The notes: generated by a model not told the origin, from the letters alone. A stretch of DNA of 64,000 bases from Streptomyces abikoensis (GCF_014648775.1 NZ_BMRT01000015.1:1-64000), one strand, 5' to 3'. Counted from the first letter of the stretch, positions 16,390 through 27,896 are shown. Numbers and translations: made by a program.

Positions 16390-17079
16390 TCAGTGCTGGT
16401 AGCCGTAGACGCCGCGCGACTGGTCGCGCACGAGACGGCCCTGTTCGAGTTCGATGACGCGCTTGCGCATCTGGTCCACGATCTGCTGATCGTGGGTGGC
16501 CATGATGACCGTGGTGCCGGTCCGGTTGATCCGGTCCAGCAGCTTCATGATGCCGACGGACGTCTGCGGGTCCAGGTTTCCGGTGGGCTCGTCGGCGATC
16601 AGCAGCCGCGGCCGGTTGACGAACGCGCGGGCGATCGCGACGCGCTGCTGCTCACCGCCGGAGAGCTCACCGGGCATCCGCTGCTCCTTGCCGCCGAGGC
16701 CCACCAGCTCCAGGACCTGGGGCACGGCCTTGCGGATCTCGCCCCGGGGCTTGCCGATGACCTCCAGGGCGAAGGCGACGTTCTCCGCGACGGTCTTGTT
16801 GGGCAGCAGCCGGAAGTCCTGGAACACCGTGCCCAACTGGCGGCGCATGTGCGGCACTTTCCAGTTCGAGAGCCGGGCCAGATCCTTGCCCAGGACATGG
16901 ACCTGACCGTGGGTGGCCCGCTCCTCGCGCAGCAGCAGACGAAGGAAGGTCGACTTGCCGGAGCCGGAGGAACCGACCAGGAAGACGAACTCGCCCTTCT
17001 CGATCTCGAGCGAGACGTCCCGGAGCGCCGGACGGTTCTGCTTGGGGTAGGACTTGGAGACGTTGTCGAATCGGATCAC
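16390..17079 (-). CDS. ftsE: Cell division ATP-binding protein FtsE
   Basis: I place the start at GTG 17079, giving V/MIRFDNVSKSYPKQNRPAL, the usual FtsE N-terminus and 229 residues; an in-frame ATG at 17112 would add 11. ABC motifs are complete: Walker A GSSGSGKSTFLRL near residue 37, Q-loop VFQDFRLLPN, signature LSGGEQQR, Walker B LLIADEPTGNLD and switch ATHDQQ. Together with FtsX it controls wall hydrolysis at division. The gene pair forms one unit. Confidence 0.96.
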   Translation of the reverse strand: MIRFDNVSKSYPKQNRPALRDVSLEIEKGEFVFLVGSSGSGKSTFLRLLLREERATHGQVHVLGKDLARLSNWKVPHMRRQLGTVFQDFRLLPNKTVAENVAFALEVIGKPRGEIRKAVPQVLELVGLGGKEQRMPGELSGGEQQRVAIARAFVNRPRLLIADEPTGNLDPQTSVGIMKLLDRINRTGTTVIMATHDQQIVDQMRKRVIELEQGRLVRDQSRGVYGYQH

Positions 17080-17321
17080 GAGTGCACCACGTGTCGGCCT
17101 GGAGAGCGGCACGGAACGCCGCGTTCGCGGCTCCCGTCGGTGTGCGTGACCATACCGAACCGTCCGTGCACGCGCAGTCGGCCTCCGGAGTCAACGGGAC
17201 AATTGGGTTCCATTTCGCGCTTCACCGGGCCGGCCGCGCCGGACGGCGGTAAAGCTGGCACAGTGGTAAGGGGAACCGCACGACGTTCCCGCGCGTTGGA
17301 CGTACCGGAGGAGGACTTCGC

Positions 17322-17516
17322 ATGACATGCGACCGACTGGTGTGCGCCAACTGCGCGGCCCCTGTCAGTGAGGGCAGGTGCCCGGTCTGCCGGGCGAGCC
17401 GCGAGCGGTTGCAGCACCAGGAAGGCATCTTCGGCGGCCTGACCCCGGCCGCGCTGATCGCGCTGCTGGTGGTGCTCGTCGCCCTCGCGGTGCTCGCGCG
17501 CGGTTTCACGGGGTAG
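17322..17516 (+). CDS. Small zinc-ribbon membrane protein
   Basis: This 64-residue protein has two cysteine pairs (CANC and CPVC, residues about 8-23) that look like a zinc ribbon. One C-terminal membrane helix follows (LTPAALIALLVVLVALAVLA). An upstream GGAGGA supports the ATG. Related short proteins sit at this position in streptomycetes as far as I recall. The function is unknown; the shape suggests a membrane-tethered metal or protein-binding adaptor. Confidence 0.75.
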   Translation: MTCDRLVCANCAAPVSEGRCPVCRASRERLQHQEGIFGGLTPAALIALLVVLVALAVLARGFTG

Positions 17517-17551
17517 CGGCTCGGTCGCTCTCCGATATCGATGCTTACGGG

Positions 17552-17588
17552 CCGAGGCCCGGGACGCTGTCCGCGTCCCGGGCCTCGG
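17552..17588. terminator. Bidirectional terminator hairpin
   Basis: A perfect 16-bp stem (CCGAGGCCCGGGACGC with GCGTCCCGGGCCTCGG) closes on TGTCC. It sits midway between two convergent genes, the zinc-ribbon protein (plus) and the repeat wall protein (minus), so it probably serves both. Confidence 0.8.
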
Positions 17589-17620
17589 TCGTCGTGCGTG
17601 CGCTGATGCGGCCGGGGCCG

Positions 17621-18670
17621 TCAGGCGGCGGCAGCGCCGCGGTCGATCAGGCGCGGCAGCATCCGGAAGCCGATGCCGCCGGCGATCATCGTGGCGGCGC
17701 CGACCACGAGGAACGTGGTCTGACCGGCACCGGTCTCGGCCAGCTGACCGGCCTGCGCGGGCTGGCCGGACTGGCCGCCCTGCCCGGACGGGCCGGTCTG
17801 GGCCAGCTCCTCCTTGGGCTTGCCCTGCTGGACGGGCTGGACGCCGGCGTTGTCGGGGCTGGTGTTGCAGTTGCCGTCGGTGTCGACCGGGCAGGTACGG
17901 GCGTCGTCGCCGCCGTCGCCGCCCGTGGAGCCCGAGCCGCCGGTGGCGGAGCCGCTGTGGCCGCCGGTGGTACCGCCACCGGTCGTGGAGCCGCCCGTGG
18001 TCGAGCCGCCGCCGGTCGAGGAACCACCGGTGGTCGAGCCACCGGTCGTACCGCCGCCGGTGGTGGAGCCGCCCGAGGTGGAACCGCCGGTGGAGCCGCC
18101 GCCGGTCGTGGAGCCGCCGGTCGTGCCGCCGCCCGTGGTCGAACCACCCGTGGTGGAGCCGCCGGTCGTCGAGCCGCCGGTGGTGGTCTCGCCGCCGGTC
18201 GTGGAGCCACCCGTCGTACCACCGCCGGTGGTCTCGCCACCGGTCGTGGAACCACCGGTCGTGGAACCACCGGTGGTGGAGCCGCCGGTCGTGGTCTCGC
18301 CGCCCGTCGTGGAGCCGCCGGTGGTCGAACCGCCACCGGTCGAGGAACCACCGGTCGTGGTCTCGCCACCGGTCGTCGAGCCGCCCGTGGTGGAACCGCC
18401 GGTGGTGGATCCACCGGTCGTGGAACCGCCCGTCGTGGAACCGCCGGTGGAGCCGCCCGTGGTCGGGGGCTGCGGGATCTCGGTCGGGTTGGTCGTGGGG
18501 TCGGCGGCGGCCGCGGCGCGCACGTCGGCGCCGCCCTTCACGCCGAAACCGCCGACCTCGACATCGAGACCGGCGGCCGAGGCCGCACCCGCGGCCGTCA
18601 GTGAAGCACCGGCGGCGATCATCGCGCCGGCGGCTATGCGCGCAACGCGCAGTCGCGTCTTACTCGTCAT
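17621..18670 (-). CDS. Secreted Thr/Gly/Ser-repeat wall protein with LAETG sortase motif
   Basis: I place the start at the ATG at 18670 (MTSKTRLRVARIAAGAMIAA), which gives a clear signal peptide ending near AASA and 349 residues in all. After about residue 68 comes a low-complexity region of some 160 residues built from TTGGS-type pentapeptides. A short two-cysteine segment (CPVDTDGNCN) follows. The C-terminus is a sortase sorting signal: LAETG, a hydrophobic helix (TTFLVVGAATMIAGGIGFRM) and a basic end. LAxTG motifs are used by class E sortases, as for long chaplins. A second LAQTG lies about 25 residues earlier. The role is probably structural on the cell surface. Confidence 0.85.
   Translation of the reverse strand: MTSKTRLRVARIAAGAMIAAGASLTAAGAASAAGLDVEVGGFGVKGGADVRAAAAADPTTNPTEIPQPPTTGGSTGGSTTGGSTTGGSTTGGSTTGGSTTGGETTTGGSSTGGGSTTGGSTTGGETTTGGSTTGGSTTGGSTTGGETTGGGTTGGSTTGGETTTGGSTTGGSTTGGSTTGGGTTGGSTTGGGSTGGSTSGGSTTGGGTTGGSTTGGSSTGGGSTTGGSTTGGGTTGGHSGSATGGSGSTGGDGGDDARTCPVDTDGNCNTSPDNAGVQPVQQGKPKEELAQTGPSGQGGQSGQPAQAGQLAETGAGQTTFLVVGAATMIAGGIGFRMLPRLIDRGAAAA
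17960..18460. repeat. 15-bp-period coding minisatellite in the wall protein gene
   Basis: About 500 bp consist of near-copies of a 15-bp unit encoding TTGGS-type pentapeptides (minus strand), with occasional 12- and 18-bp variants. Synonymous differences between units show it is not a recent simple expansion everywhere. Copy number is likely to vary between strains. Confidence 0.85.
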
Positions 18671-18940
18671 CTGCCTGCTACCCCCAGTAGCTGAACTCGT
18701 CGATGGAGCAGCTGTGCACGGGGCCGCGGCGCTGAAGGGGGACGGCGTGACCGATCCGGCCCCGTACGCATGTCGTGAACGCATGCCATACGGGCCGGGC
18801 CGCTCGCCCCCCGCCACACGCGCCCCAGTGATTCGCATGCCGCGCGCCAGCCTTCCCAGTTTTCCGGGCAGCGTCAAGGAACTTAAGGGCGCGATGTCCA
18901 GCTATGCGGGGGTTGCGACAAACAAGCGGAGGGAGTTGTT

Positions 18941-20047
18941 CTACTTGTCCTGCTGCTTGCGCCAGCGGATGCCGGCCTCGAGGAACCCGTCGATGTCGCC
19001 GTCGAGGACGGAGGTCGGGTTGCCGACCTCGAACTCCGTACGGAGGTCCTTGACCATCTGGTACGGGTGGAGGACGTACGAACGCATCTGGTTGCCCCAG
19101 GAGCTGCCGCCGTCGCCCTTGAGCGCGTCCATCTTGGCGCGCTCCTCCTGGCGCTGGCGCTCGAGGAGCTTGGCCTGGAGGACGTTCATGGCGGTCGCCT
19201 TGTTCTGGATCTGCGAGCGCTCGTTCTGGCAGGAGACGACGATGCCGGTGGGAAGGTGCGTCAGGCGGACCGCGGAGTCCGTGGTGTTGACGCCCTGGCC
19301 GCCGGGGCCGGAGGAGCGGTAGACGTCGACGCGCAGGTCGGACTCGTCGATCTCGACGTGGTCGGTCTGCTCGACGACCGGCAGCACCTCGACGCCCGCG
19401 AAGGACGTCTGGCGGCGGCCCTGGTTGTCGAAGGGCGAGATGCGCACCAGGCGGTGGGTGCCCTGCTCCACGGAGAGGGTGCCGTAGGCGTACGGCGCCT
19501 GGACGGCGAAGGTGGTCGACTTGATGCCGGCCTCTTCGGCGTACGACGTCTCGTAGATCTCGGTCTTGTAGCCGTGGCGCTCGGCCCAGCGCAGGTACAT
19601 GCGCTGGAGGCGCTCGGCGAAGTCGGAGGCGTCGACGCCGCCGGCCTCGGCGCGGATGTTGACGAGGGCCTCGCGGGAGTCGTACTCGCCGGAGAGGAGG
19701 GTGCGGACCTCCATCTCGTCGAGCGCCTTGCGGACGGAGGTGAGCTCCGCCTCGGCCTCGGCGAGGGCGTCCGCGTCGTCCTCGGCCTCCGCGAGCTCGA
19801 AGAGCACCCCGAGGTCGTCGATGCGACCGCGGAGCGTCTCCGCCTTGCGCAGCTCCGCCTGGAGGTGCGACAGCTTGCTGGTGATCTTCTGCGCCGCCTC
19901 CGGGTCGTCCCAGAGTGACGGGGCGGCCGCCTGCTCCTCGAGCACGGCGACGTCGGCCCTCATCTTGTCGAGGTCCAGAACGGCCTCGATCGACCCCATG
20001 GTCGAGGAGAGGGACTTCAGCTCTTCGGATACATCAACGACTGCCAC
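18941..20047 (-). CDS. prfB: Peptide chain release factor 2
   Basis: The 368-residue protein has the catalytic GGQ loop in SGPGGQGVNTTDSAVR and the RF2 stop-codon reading tripeptide SPF in RISPFDNQGRR. It ends peptide chains at UGA and UAA. The frame is continuous from ATG 20047, so there is no programmed frameshift of the E. coli type. It lies upstream of the wall protein and downstream of the kinase pair, the usual streptomycete order. Confidence 0.96.
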   Translation of the reverse strand: MAVVDVSEELKSLSSTMGSIEAVLDLDKMRADVAVLEEQAAAPSLWDDPEAAQKITSKLSHLQAELRKAETLRGRIDDLGVLFELAEAEDDADALAEAEAELTSVRKALDEMEVRTLLSGEYDSREALVNIRAEAGGVDASDFAERLQRMYLRWAERHGYKTEIYETSYAEEAGIKSTTFAVQAPYAYGTLSVEQGTHRLVRISPFDNQGRRQTSFAGVEVLPVVEQTDHVEIDESDLRVDVYRSSGPGGQGVNTTDSAVRLTHLPTGIVVSCQNERSQIQNKATAMNVLQAKLLERQRQEERAKMDALKGDGGSSWGNQMRSYVLHPYQMVKDLRTEFEVGNPTSVLDGDIDGFLEAGIRWRKQQDK

Positions 20048-20311
20048 GCACCCAGCCTAACGGCTGCGCCGGGCTTCCCGGTCCGAAGGACGGCCCGGAT
20101 CGGGCTCCGGATCGGCTCCGGGGGCGCTTCGGGGGCGCTTCGGGGGCCGCGTCGGGTGCCCCGGCGAGGGTGGTTCGGCACCGCCGGGCTCCCCGGTGGG
20201 GGCCGGTCGCCGCCGCGGCGGGAGGGAGGCCCCGGTCCCGCCCTTTCACCGTTTCCCGGGGCTCCCGCCCCGGCCCCCTCGCCCTTCGGGGTCCGGGAGG
20301 GCCGGGACCCG

Positions 20312-21655
20312 CTACCGCGCCCCCGTCGCCGGCGGAGCCGTGCGGTGGATGCCCGGCGGGTGGGAGCCACCCGGCTTCGCGTCGCCCGCGTCCGAGCCCC
20401 CGCTCGTCGCGAACCAGCCGCCGACCCCCGCCGCCGCGGCCAGCGCGACGGCCGCCGCGCCGAGGCGGATGCGGCGGCGCCGCGCCTTCTCCGCCGGGGA
20501 GCGGTGGCGCGCGGAGCCCGCCCGCGGCTGCCCCGGCGAGCGCGGAGCGCGAGCCGTCCCGTGGGGGCCGCCCGCGAGCTCCTCCGGCCCGGGCACCCGC
20601 ATGCTGGTGTGGGTGTCACGGCTGGAGTCCGACACCCCGGCCCCGGGCACGAGCGGCACGACGCCCCGCCGCCGCGGCTCGGACAGCGCGGCAGCGGCGG
20701 TGGCGGCGGGCGCGGGGGTGCCCTCGGCGTATCCGGCGGGCGCGGCGGAGGGCGCCGCCTCCTCCTCTTCCGGCTCGTCGATGTCGAGCGGCGGGATGCC
20801 GGCCAGGTGCGGCAGCAGCTCCCGCAGCCGGGCCGCCAGCTCCGGGGCGCGCAGCCGCGACGCCGGGGCCTTGGCGAGGCACTGCACGACGAGCTGCCAC
20901 AGCTCGTCGGGGATGCCGGGCAGCGGCGCCACCGTCTCCGTCACATGGCGCCGCAGCACCGCCCCGGGGTGGCCGCCGCCGAAGGGCGTGAAGCCGGCCA
21001 GGAGCTCGTACAGGACGGTGGCCAGGGCGTAGACGTCGACGGACGCGCGCGGCGGCAGGCCCTCGATGATCTCGGGGGCGAGGTAGTCGGGCGTGCCGAT
21101 GACGCTGCGGGCGCCCGGCGAACGGTCCCGCTCGCGGTCGCGGGCGGGCGCCGGGCGCGGCACGTCCACGAGCCGGGCGATGCCGAAGTCCGTGAGCAGC
21201 GCGGGGTGCGCGCCGGCGGGCCCGAGCGGACCCTGCATGTCGAGGAGGACGTTCTCGGGTTTGACGTCGCGGTGGACCACCCCGGCGGCGTGCGCGGCGG
21301 CGAGGCCGTCGGCGACGTCGGCCACGATGGCGACGGCCGCCTCGGGGGCGAGGCGCCGCTCGCGGTCGAGCCGGGTCCGCAGGTCGGTGCCCCGGATGAG
21401 GTCCATGACCAGGGCGAGGTCGTTGCCGTCGACGACGAGGTCGCGGACGCCGACCACATGGGGGTGGTCGAGACCGAGGAGGGCCGCGCGCTCCTGCACG
21501 AAGCGGCCGACGAGCTCCTGATCGGAGGCGAGATCCTCCCGCAGGAGCTTGATGGCGACCGGCCCCTCGGGGCCTTCGCCGAGCCACACCGTCCCGACAC
21601 TGCCCCGGCCCAGGACCTGGTGGGCGGTGTACCGGCTGCCGATCTTCCGTGCCAA
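20312..21655 (-). CDS. pkaB: Ser/Thr protein kinase (PkaB-like)
   Basis: I place the start at TTG 21655, which has GGGGA six bases upstream and gives 447 residues beginning with ARKIGSRYTAHQVLG. Kinase motifs are complete: glycine loop GRGSVGTVW, catalytic Lys36 in VAIKLL, HRDVKPENVLL (Asp130), DFG at 156-158 and DYLAPE. A single membrane helix lies after the kinase domain (about residue 410, LGAAAVALAAAAGVGGWFA), followed by a short outer tail. The adjacent kinase and the FHA protein gene facing them suggest a phospho-signalling module. The symbol follows S. coelicolor order from memory. Confidence 0.92.
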   Translation of the reverse strand: MARKIGSRYTAHQVLGRGSVGTVWLGEGPEGPVAIKLLREDLASDQELVGRFVQERAALLGLDHPHVVGVRDLVVDGNDLALVMDLIRGTDLRTRLDRERRLAPEAAVAIVADVADGLAAAHAAGVVHRDVKPENVLLDMQGPLGPAGAHPALLTDFGIARLVDVPRPAPARDRERDRSPGARSVIGTPDYLAPEIIEGLPPRASVDVYALATVLYELLAGFTPFGGGHPGAVLRRHVTETVAPLPGIPDELWQLVVQCLAKAPASRLRAPELAARLRELLPHLAGIPPLDIDEPEEEEAAPSAAPAGYAEGTPAPAATAAAALSEPRRRGVVPLVPGAGVSDSSRDTHTSMRVPGPEELAGGPHGTARAPRSPGQPRAGSARHRSPAEKARRRRIRLGAAAVALAAAAGVGGWFATSGGSDAGDAKPGGSHPPGIHRTAPPATGAR

Positions 21656-21867
21656 GACTGTTCCCCGACTCCTCCGCCATCCGGCGACATCATCCGACGG
21701 GCGCGGCCAGGCGGCCGTCACCCGCGCTGGCGACCAAGCTACGCGGCCGGAGGGGCGTTGGGGACACCGATTCAGTGCCAACCGTTACTTCTGAGGCAGA
21801 AAACACCCTTCGGGTGTCGACATATCGACTGCCTTATCGGTTCTCCACAACCCCCACCACCCCGTCA

Positions 21868-23712
<1,845 letters not shown>

Positions 23713-24245
23713 GTCATGCGCTCCCTGGTCGTGATCCGGATGCCGAAACCTGTGCCGAAGCCCGTGCCGAAACCTTCGGTACCGTCGATACCGTCGCCTG
23801 CGGGCGGCACCTTCGCCCCACTGTAGTGCCGCCGTCCGGACCGTCGGCCCGGCGAATCCGTGGGGCTTGTGGGAAAGACGCGGGCCGGGTGCGGATGGTT
23901 GCCGCGAGTGGTGCCGCTCCCCTCAATATCGGCAACAAAGGGGTCGAGAGCAGGCAATTCCCAGAAGAAATCAGCCATCGCCCCACCGCGACCAGCGGGT
24001 TTCGCATACTCGGACCGTCGTTCAAGATCACGAATCGAGTCTCGCCGGGCGAGTCGTCCGCGGTGGATGCGAGGATGCTCGCTGGCGAGAGGATGCTGCT
24101 CGCCAGCACGGCTGCGGCGGGGAGGGAGCGGGAAGACCCCGCGCGACGTGGTGACCTGTACGTGCCGACGCGCCCGTGCGAGGTGGGGGAAGGCTGGCGC
24201 CGCCCCTGCCGCGTACTTTCGGGCAGGAAGGGACCGTTGACGGCG
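23713..24245. promoter_or_regulatory. Divergent regulatory region between kinase and FHA-ATPase genes
   Basis: These 533 bp separate divergent genes and hold no confident CDS. They contain three tandem 12-bp copies of TGCCGAARCCYG (23741-23776) next to the kinase start. They also contain a 9-bp inverted repeat GCTGGCGAG / CTCGCCAGC (24081-24107) on the FHA side. The middle (about 23925-24020) is less GC-rich. Promoters for both transcripts must lie here, but I could not assign -10/-35 boxes. Confidence 0.5.
23741..23776. repeat. Three tandem 12-bp repeats before the pkaA-like gene
   Basis: TGCCGAAACCTG, TGCCGAAGCCCG and TGCCGAAACCTT follow one another without gaps, 29 bp upstream of the kinase start. 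They could be an array of regulator binding sites. Confidence 0.7.
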
Positions 24246-27200
24246 ATGCAGATCCGGCTGACCGTCCTCGGGCCGCTCAGCGGCCACACCACGTGCGCCT
24301 GCGATGTGCTCGTGACCGCCCCCGCGGGGACCGCTCTGGCCGCCGTGACCAGCGGCCTCGCCACCGCCGTCGCGGCGGCGGGATCCGACCTCGGCAGCGG
24401 TGCCGTCGTCGTCCACTCCGGCGAGCGACGGCTCGACCCGCAGCGCTGTGTACTGGGCGAGCCGCCGCTGATCGACGGCGCGGTGCTCTCCCTGGGCGCC
24501 CCCGCCGACCCCGAACACCACGGCGGCGTCCCCCTCACCGGCCCCCTCCCCGCCGCCGCGCGCCTCCACGTGGTCTCCGGCCCGGACGCGGGCGGCGTCC
24601 ACCTGCTGCACGGCGGCGAGGTCCGCGTCGGCCGCTCCAGCTCGGCGGACATCCCGCTGGACGACCCCGACGTCTCCCGCCTCCACTGCGCGGTGACGCT
24701 GGAGGACGACGGCACCGTCACCCTCCACGACCTGGGCTCGACGAACGGCACCACCCTGGACGGCGCCCCGGTCGACGGCACCGCCGTCCCCCTGGCACCG
24801 GGCGCGCTGCTGCGGGTCGGCGAGTCGACCCTGAGCCTGTACGGGGCGGGCACGGGGGCCGGCGCCCCCGACACCCTTCCGGCGGCGCCGGACGGCGAGG
24901 GACACCTCCGGGTACCTGTACGGGCGCGTGGGGCGGACGAGGAGAGCGCGGTAGCGCTACCGGGCGCGCGGAGCGCGACGGGCGCCCCCGGTGTCCCCGG
25001 AACGCCGGCCACGGGACCGGCGGACGCGAGACGGGCGGGCGGACAGGCCGAAGCGGCGGGCTACGCGAGCCCCTCGGACGACGGCGGAGAGCCGGGCTGG
25101 GGCGCGGGCGCGCGGGCCGGCTACGCGAACGGCCAGGGCGGCGGCTCGGCGCGAGGCGTCGGTGGCGCGGCCGGGTCCGGCCGGGCGCCGGCCAGCTGGG
25201 GCTCGGACGCCCGCGCGACCCACGAAGGTGACCCCGGGCAGCGGCCCTCGTGGCGGAGCGACGGCCCCCTCGACGCCCACCAGGACCAGGACGGGGACCG
25301 GACGCACAGCCGGCACGACGACGGCGGGACGAACCGGGCCGCCGGGTTCGCGAACCTGGCCGGTCCCGGCGGCGCGGACGGCGCCGACGCCGCGACGGCC
25401 CCCGGCGCGTACCCCTCGCACCAGGCGGACGCCTTCGCCGACGGCGGCCACGCCACCCACACCGTGCGCGGCAACGCCGCGCTGACCCCCGGCGCGGCCG
25501 GCGCGCCCACGGCGGAACCGGCGCGGGCGGACGGCGGCAAGCGCCGCCCCCGCGGCATAGGGGCGTGGGCCCGCCGCCTCACCGGCGGCGGCCGCGCCGC
25601 CGCGCAGCACGAGACGGTGCCGGGTGAGGGCCCGCAGGAACGGGCCGCCGCCGCGCCCGAGCACGTGCCCGACACCGCCGCCGCGCTGCGCGAGCGCTGG
25701 CCGGACCCCGCCGCCGTACTGCTGACCGCGCTGGGCCCGGGCCCCCGGCTGTGGGAGCGCGGCCCGGGCCACCCGGACCTGCTGACCGTCCGGCTGGGCA
25801 CGGCCGACCGCTACGCGCCCGACGGCGGCGGGCCGCTGCCGTCCGTGCCGGTGACGGTCGGGCTGCGCGAGGTGGGGGCGCTCGGCATGACCGGGCCCCG
25901 GGAGCGGCTGTCCGGGCTCGCCCGCTCCGTGCTGGCGCAGCTGGCCGCGCTGCACGCGCCGGGCACCCTGGAGTACGTGCTGATCAGCACCGATCGTTCG
26001 CGCCCGGCCGAGGAACGGGCCGCGGAGTGGTCCTGGCTGGGCTGGCTGCCGCACTCGCGGCCGGCGCACGGGCAGGACTGCCGGCTGCTCGTCGGCTACG
26101 ACCGGGAGCAGGCGGAGGCCCGTACCGCCGAGCTGGTGCGGCGGCTGGACGACGGCCCGCTGGGCACCGGCTGGACGACGGCGCCGCCCGAGGCCGTCGC
26201 GGAGGCCGCCGCGCGGCACGAGGGCCCGTACACGGTCCTGATCGTCGACGGCGACCCCGGTTCGACGGCCCTGCGCGAGACGGTCGCGCGGCTGGCGACG
26301 GGCGGTCCGGCCGCGGGCATCCACGTCCTGTGCCTGGCGGAGGCCCCGGCCACCACGCCCGCCTCCCCCGTCTCGGCGACGCTCGCGTCGGCCGAGGCGG
26401 TCTCCCCCGCGTTCGCGCACTGCGGCGCGGTCGCGCTGCTGAGCGGTGACGTGGCGACGGTGGTGCAGGTCATCCACCGCGCCTCGGCGCCGGCCGCGCC
26501 CGTGGCGCACCCCGTGCGCCCGGGCCACACGATGATCGCCGCGCTGGACGCGGTGTCGGGCGCGTGGGCCGAGCGCTTCGCACGGGCCCTGGCGCCGCTG
26601 CGCATGGCGGACACCGCGGGCGACCCCGCGCACGCCTCGCGCATCGCGGCGGCGCTGCCCCGGTCGTCCCGGCTCCTGGACGAGCTGGGGCTGGCCCGAG
26701 CCACGCCCGCCTCGCTGACCGCGCGCTGGGCGGCCGCCACCGACCGGGGCACCCGGCCCGGCGGCCGGGCCGTGGCCGTGCTGGGGGCCGGGCCGCACGG
26801 CCCGCTGTCCGTGGACCTGGCGGCGGACGGGCCGCATCTGCTGGTGGAGGGCTCCCCGGGCAGCGGGAAGACCGAGCTGCTGCGTTCGCTCGCCGCGTCG
26901 CTCGCGGCGGCCGACCGGCCGGACCGGCTCTCGCTCGTCCTGGTCGACGGAGCGGCCGCCGAGCGGGGCGAGGGGCTGCGGGTCTGTACGGACCTGCCGC
27001 ACGTCTCGACGTATCTCGCCGCCGCCGACCCGGTGCGGATGCGGGAGTTCGCCCAGGCGCTCATCTCCGAGCTCAAGCGCCGCGCCGAGCTGCTGGGCAC
27101 GCTGGACTTCGTCGGCTGGCACGACCGGAACCCGGCCCCCGGCCCGAACGTCGTCGGCCCGCGCCGGTCGGCCGAGCCGGCGACGGCCCCGGCCGCGGTC

Positions 27201-27896
27201 GCGGCGGCCGCCTCCGGACAGGGGGCCGGTTCCGCCGCGGGGGTGGGCGTGGGTGTGGGCGGGGGTGCCGCCGACCTCGAGTCCGCGCCGAGCGGGACGC
27301 TCAAGTTGCGTACGCAGAGCGGCGGTCGGGCACGTACGGCCGAGACGGCCCTGCCCCGGCTCGTCGTGCTCGTCGACGACTTCGACGCCCTGGTCGCCCC
27401 CGCGCTGGGCAGCACGGGCCGGCCGGCGGCCGGTTCGGTCGTACGGGCCCTGGAGGCCGTGGCGCGGGACGGCGAACGGCTCGGGGTGCATCTGATCGCC
27501 GCGTCGGGGCGTCCGGACCGTACGGCCGACACGGCGGCGGTCGAGCGGGCCGGGCTGCGGGTGACGCTGGACATCGCCCCGCCGTCGGCGGACGCCGTCG
27601 CGTCCGGCGACGGGCCGGGCGCGGGCGAACCCGCCCCGGGGCGCGGCCGGTTGCGGCGTCCGGACGACGACGCGACCACCCCGTTCCAGGCGGGCCGGGT
27701 CACCGGCCGCATCCCCCGTACGGCGACGCTCCGGCCGACGGTCGTGACTCTCGACTGGCAGCGCATGGGCGACCCGCCCACCCGCCGTCCGGTGCGCGAA
27801 CTCGGCAACGGCCCCACCGACCTGGCCCTCCTCGCCAGCGCCCTCCAGCGCGCGGCGCAGTCCGCCGGGGCCCAGGCGGCACCCCCGTTGCTGTAG
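24246..27896 (+). CDS. FHA-domain FtsK/SpoIIIE-type ATPase (EssC/EccC-like layout)
   Basis: The ATG at 24246 (MQIRLTVLGPLSGHTTCACD) gives 1216 residues. A beta-rich N-terminal domain is followed by an FHA phosphothreonine-binding domain at about residues 105-195 (VRVGRSSSADIPLDDPDVSR, LHDLGSTNGT). A disordered Gly/Ala-rich linker follows to about residue 450. Two FtsK-type ATPase modules come next. The first has a degenerate P-loop (GMTGPRERL near 547). The second has a good Walker A (GSPGSGKTELLRS near 870) and Walker B (VVLVDDFDALV near 1043). The gene faces two Ser/Thr kinase genes. EssC of type VII secretion has a similar FHA plus FtsK layout, but no ESX genes are near and no membrane helix is evident, so the role is open. 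Confidence 0.8.
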   Translation: MQIRLTVLGPLSGHTTCACDVLVTAPAGTALAAVTSGLATAVAAAGSDLGSGAVVVHSGERRLDPQRCVLGEPPLIDGAVLSLGAPADPEHHGGVPLTGPLPAAARLHVVSGPDAGGVHLLHGGEVRVGRSSSADIPLDDPDVSRLHCAVTLEDDGTVTLHDLGSTNGTTLDGAPVDGTAVPLAPGALLRVGESTLSLYGAGTGAGAPDTLPAAPDGEGHLRVPVRARGADEESAVALPGARSATGAPGVPGTPATGPADARRAGGQAEAAGYASPSDDGGEPGWGAGARAGYANGQGGGSARGVGGAAGSGRAPASWGSDARATHEGDPGQRPSWRSDGPLDAHQDQDGDRTHSRHDDGGTNRAAGFANLAGPGGADGADAATAPGAYPSHQADAFADGGHATHTVRGNAALTPGAAGAPTAEPARADGGKRRPRGIGAWARRLTGGGRAAAQHETVPGEGPQERAAAAPEHVPDTAAALRERWPDPAAVLLTALGPGPRLWERGPGHPDLLTVRLGTADRYAPDGGGPLPSVPVTVGLREVGALGMTGPRERLSGLARSVLAQLAALHAPGTLEYVLISTDRSRPAEERAAEWSWLGWLPHSRPAHGQDCRLLVGYDREQAEARTAELVRRLDDGPLGTGWTTAPPEAVAEAAARHEGPYTVLIVDGDPGSTALRETVARLATGGPAAGIHVLCLAEAPATTPASPVSATLASAEAVSPAFAHCGAVALLSGDVATVVQVIHRASAPAAPVAHPVRPGHTMIAALDAVSGAWAERFARALAPLRMADTAGDPAHASRIAAALPRSSRLLDELGLARATPASLTARWAAATDRGTRPGGRAVAVLGAGPHGPLSVDLAADGPHLLVEGSPGSGKTELLRSLAASLAAADRPDRLSLVLVDGAAAERGEGLRVCTDLPHVSTYLAAADPVRMREFAQALISELKRRAELLGTLDFVGWHDRNPAPGPNVVGPRRSAEPATAPAAVAAAASGQGAGSAAGVGVGVGGGAADLESAPSGTLKLRTQSGGRARTAETALPRLVVLVDDFDALVAPALGSTGRPAAGSVVRALEAVARDGERLGVHLIAASGRPDRTADTAAVERAGLRVTLDIAPPSADAVASGDGPGAGEPAPGRGRLRRPDDDATTPFQAGRVTGRIPRTATLRPTVVTLDWQRMGDPPTRRPVRELGNGPTDLALLASALQRAAQSAGAQAAPPLL

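Noticed and set aside
17960..18460. Regular short repeats that could look like a CRISPR array
   Set aside because: The period is 15 bp with no unique spacers, and the repeats are in frame in a coding region. No cas genes are near.
17814..19322. Plus-strand frame rich in PVVEPPVV repeats
   Set aside because: It is the antisense of the TTGGS repeat gene. The minus-strand frame has a signal peptide and sorting signal, and this one has neither; it also runs into prfB.
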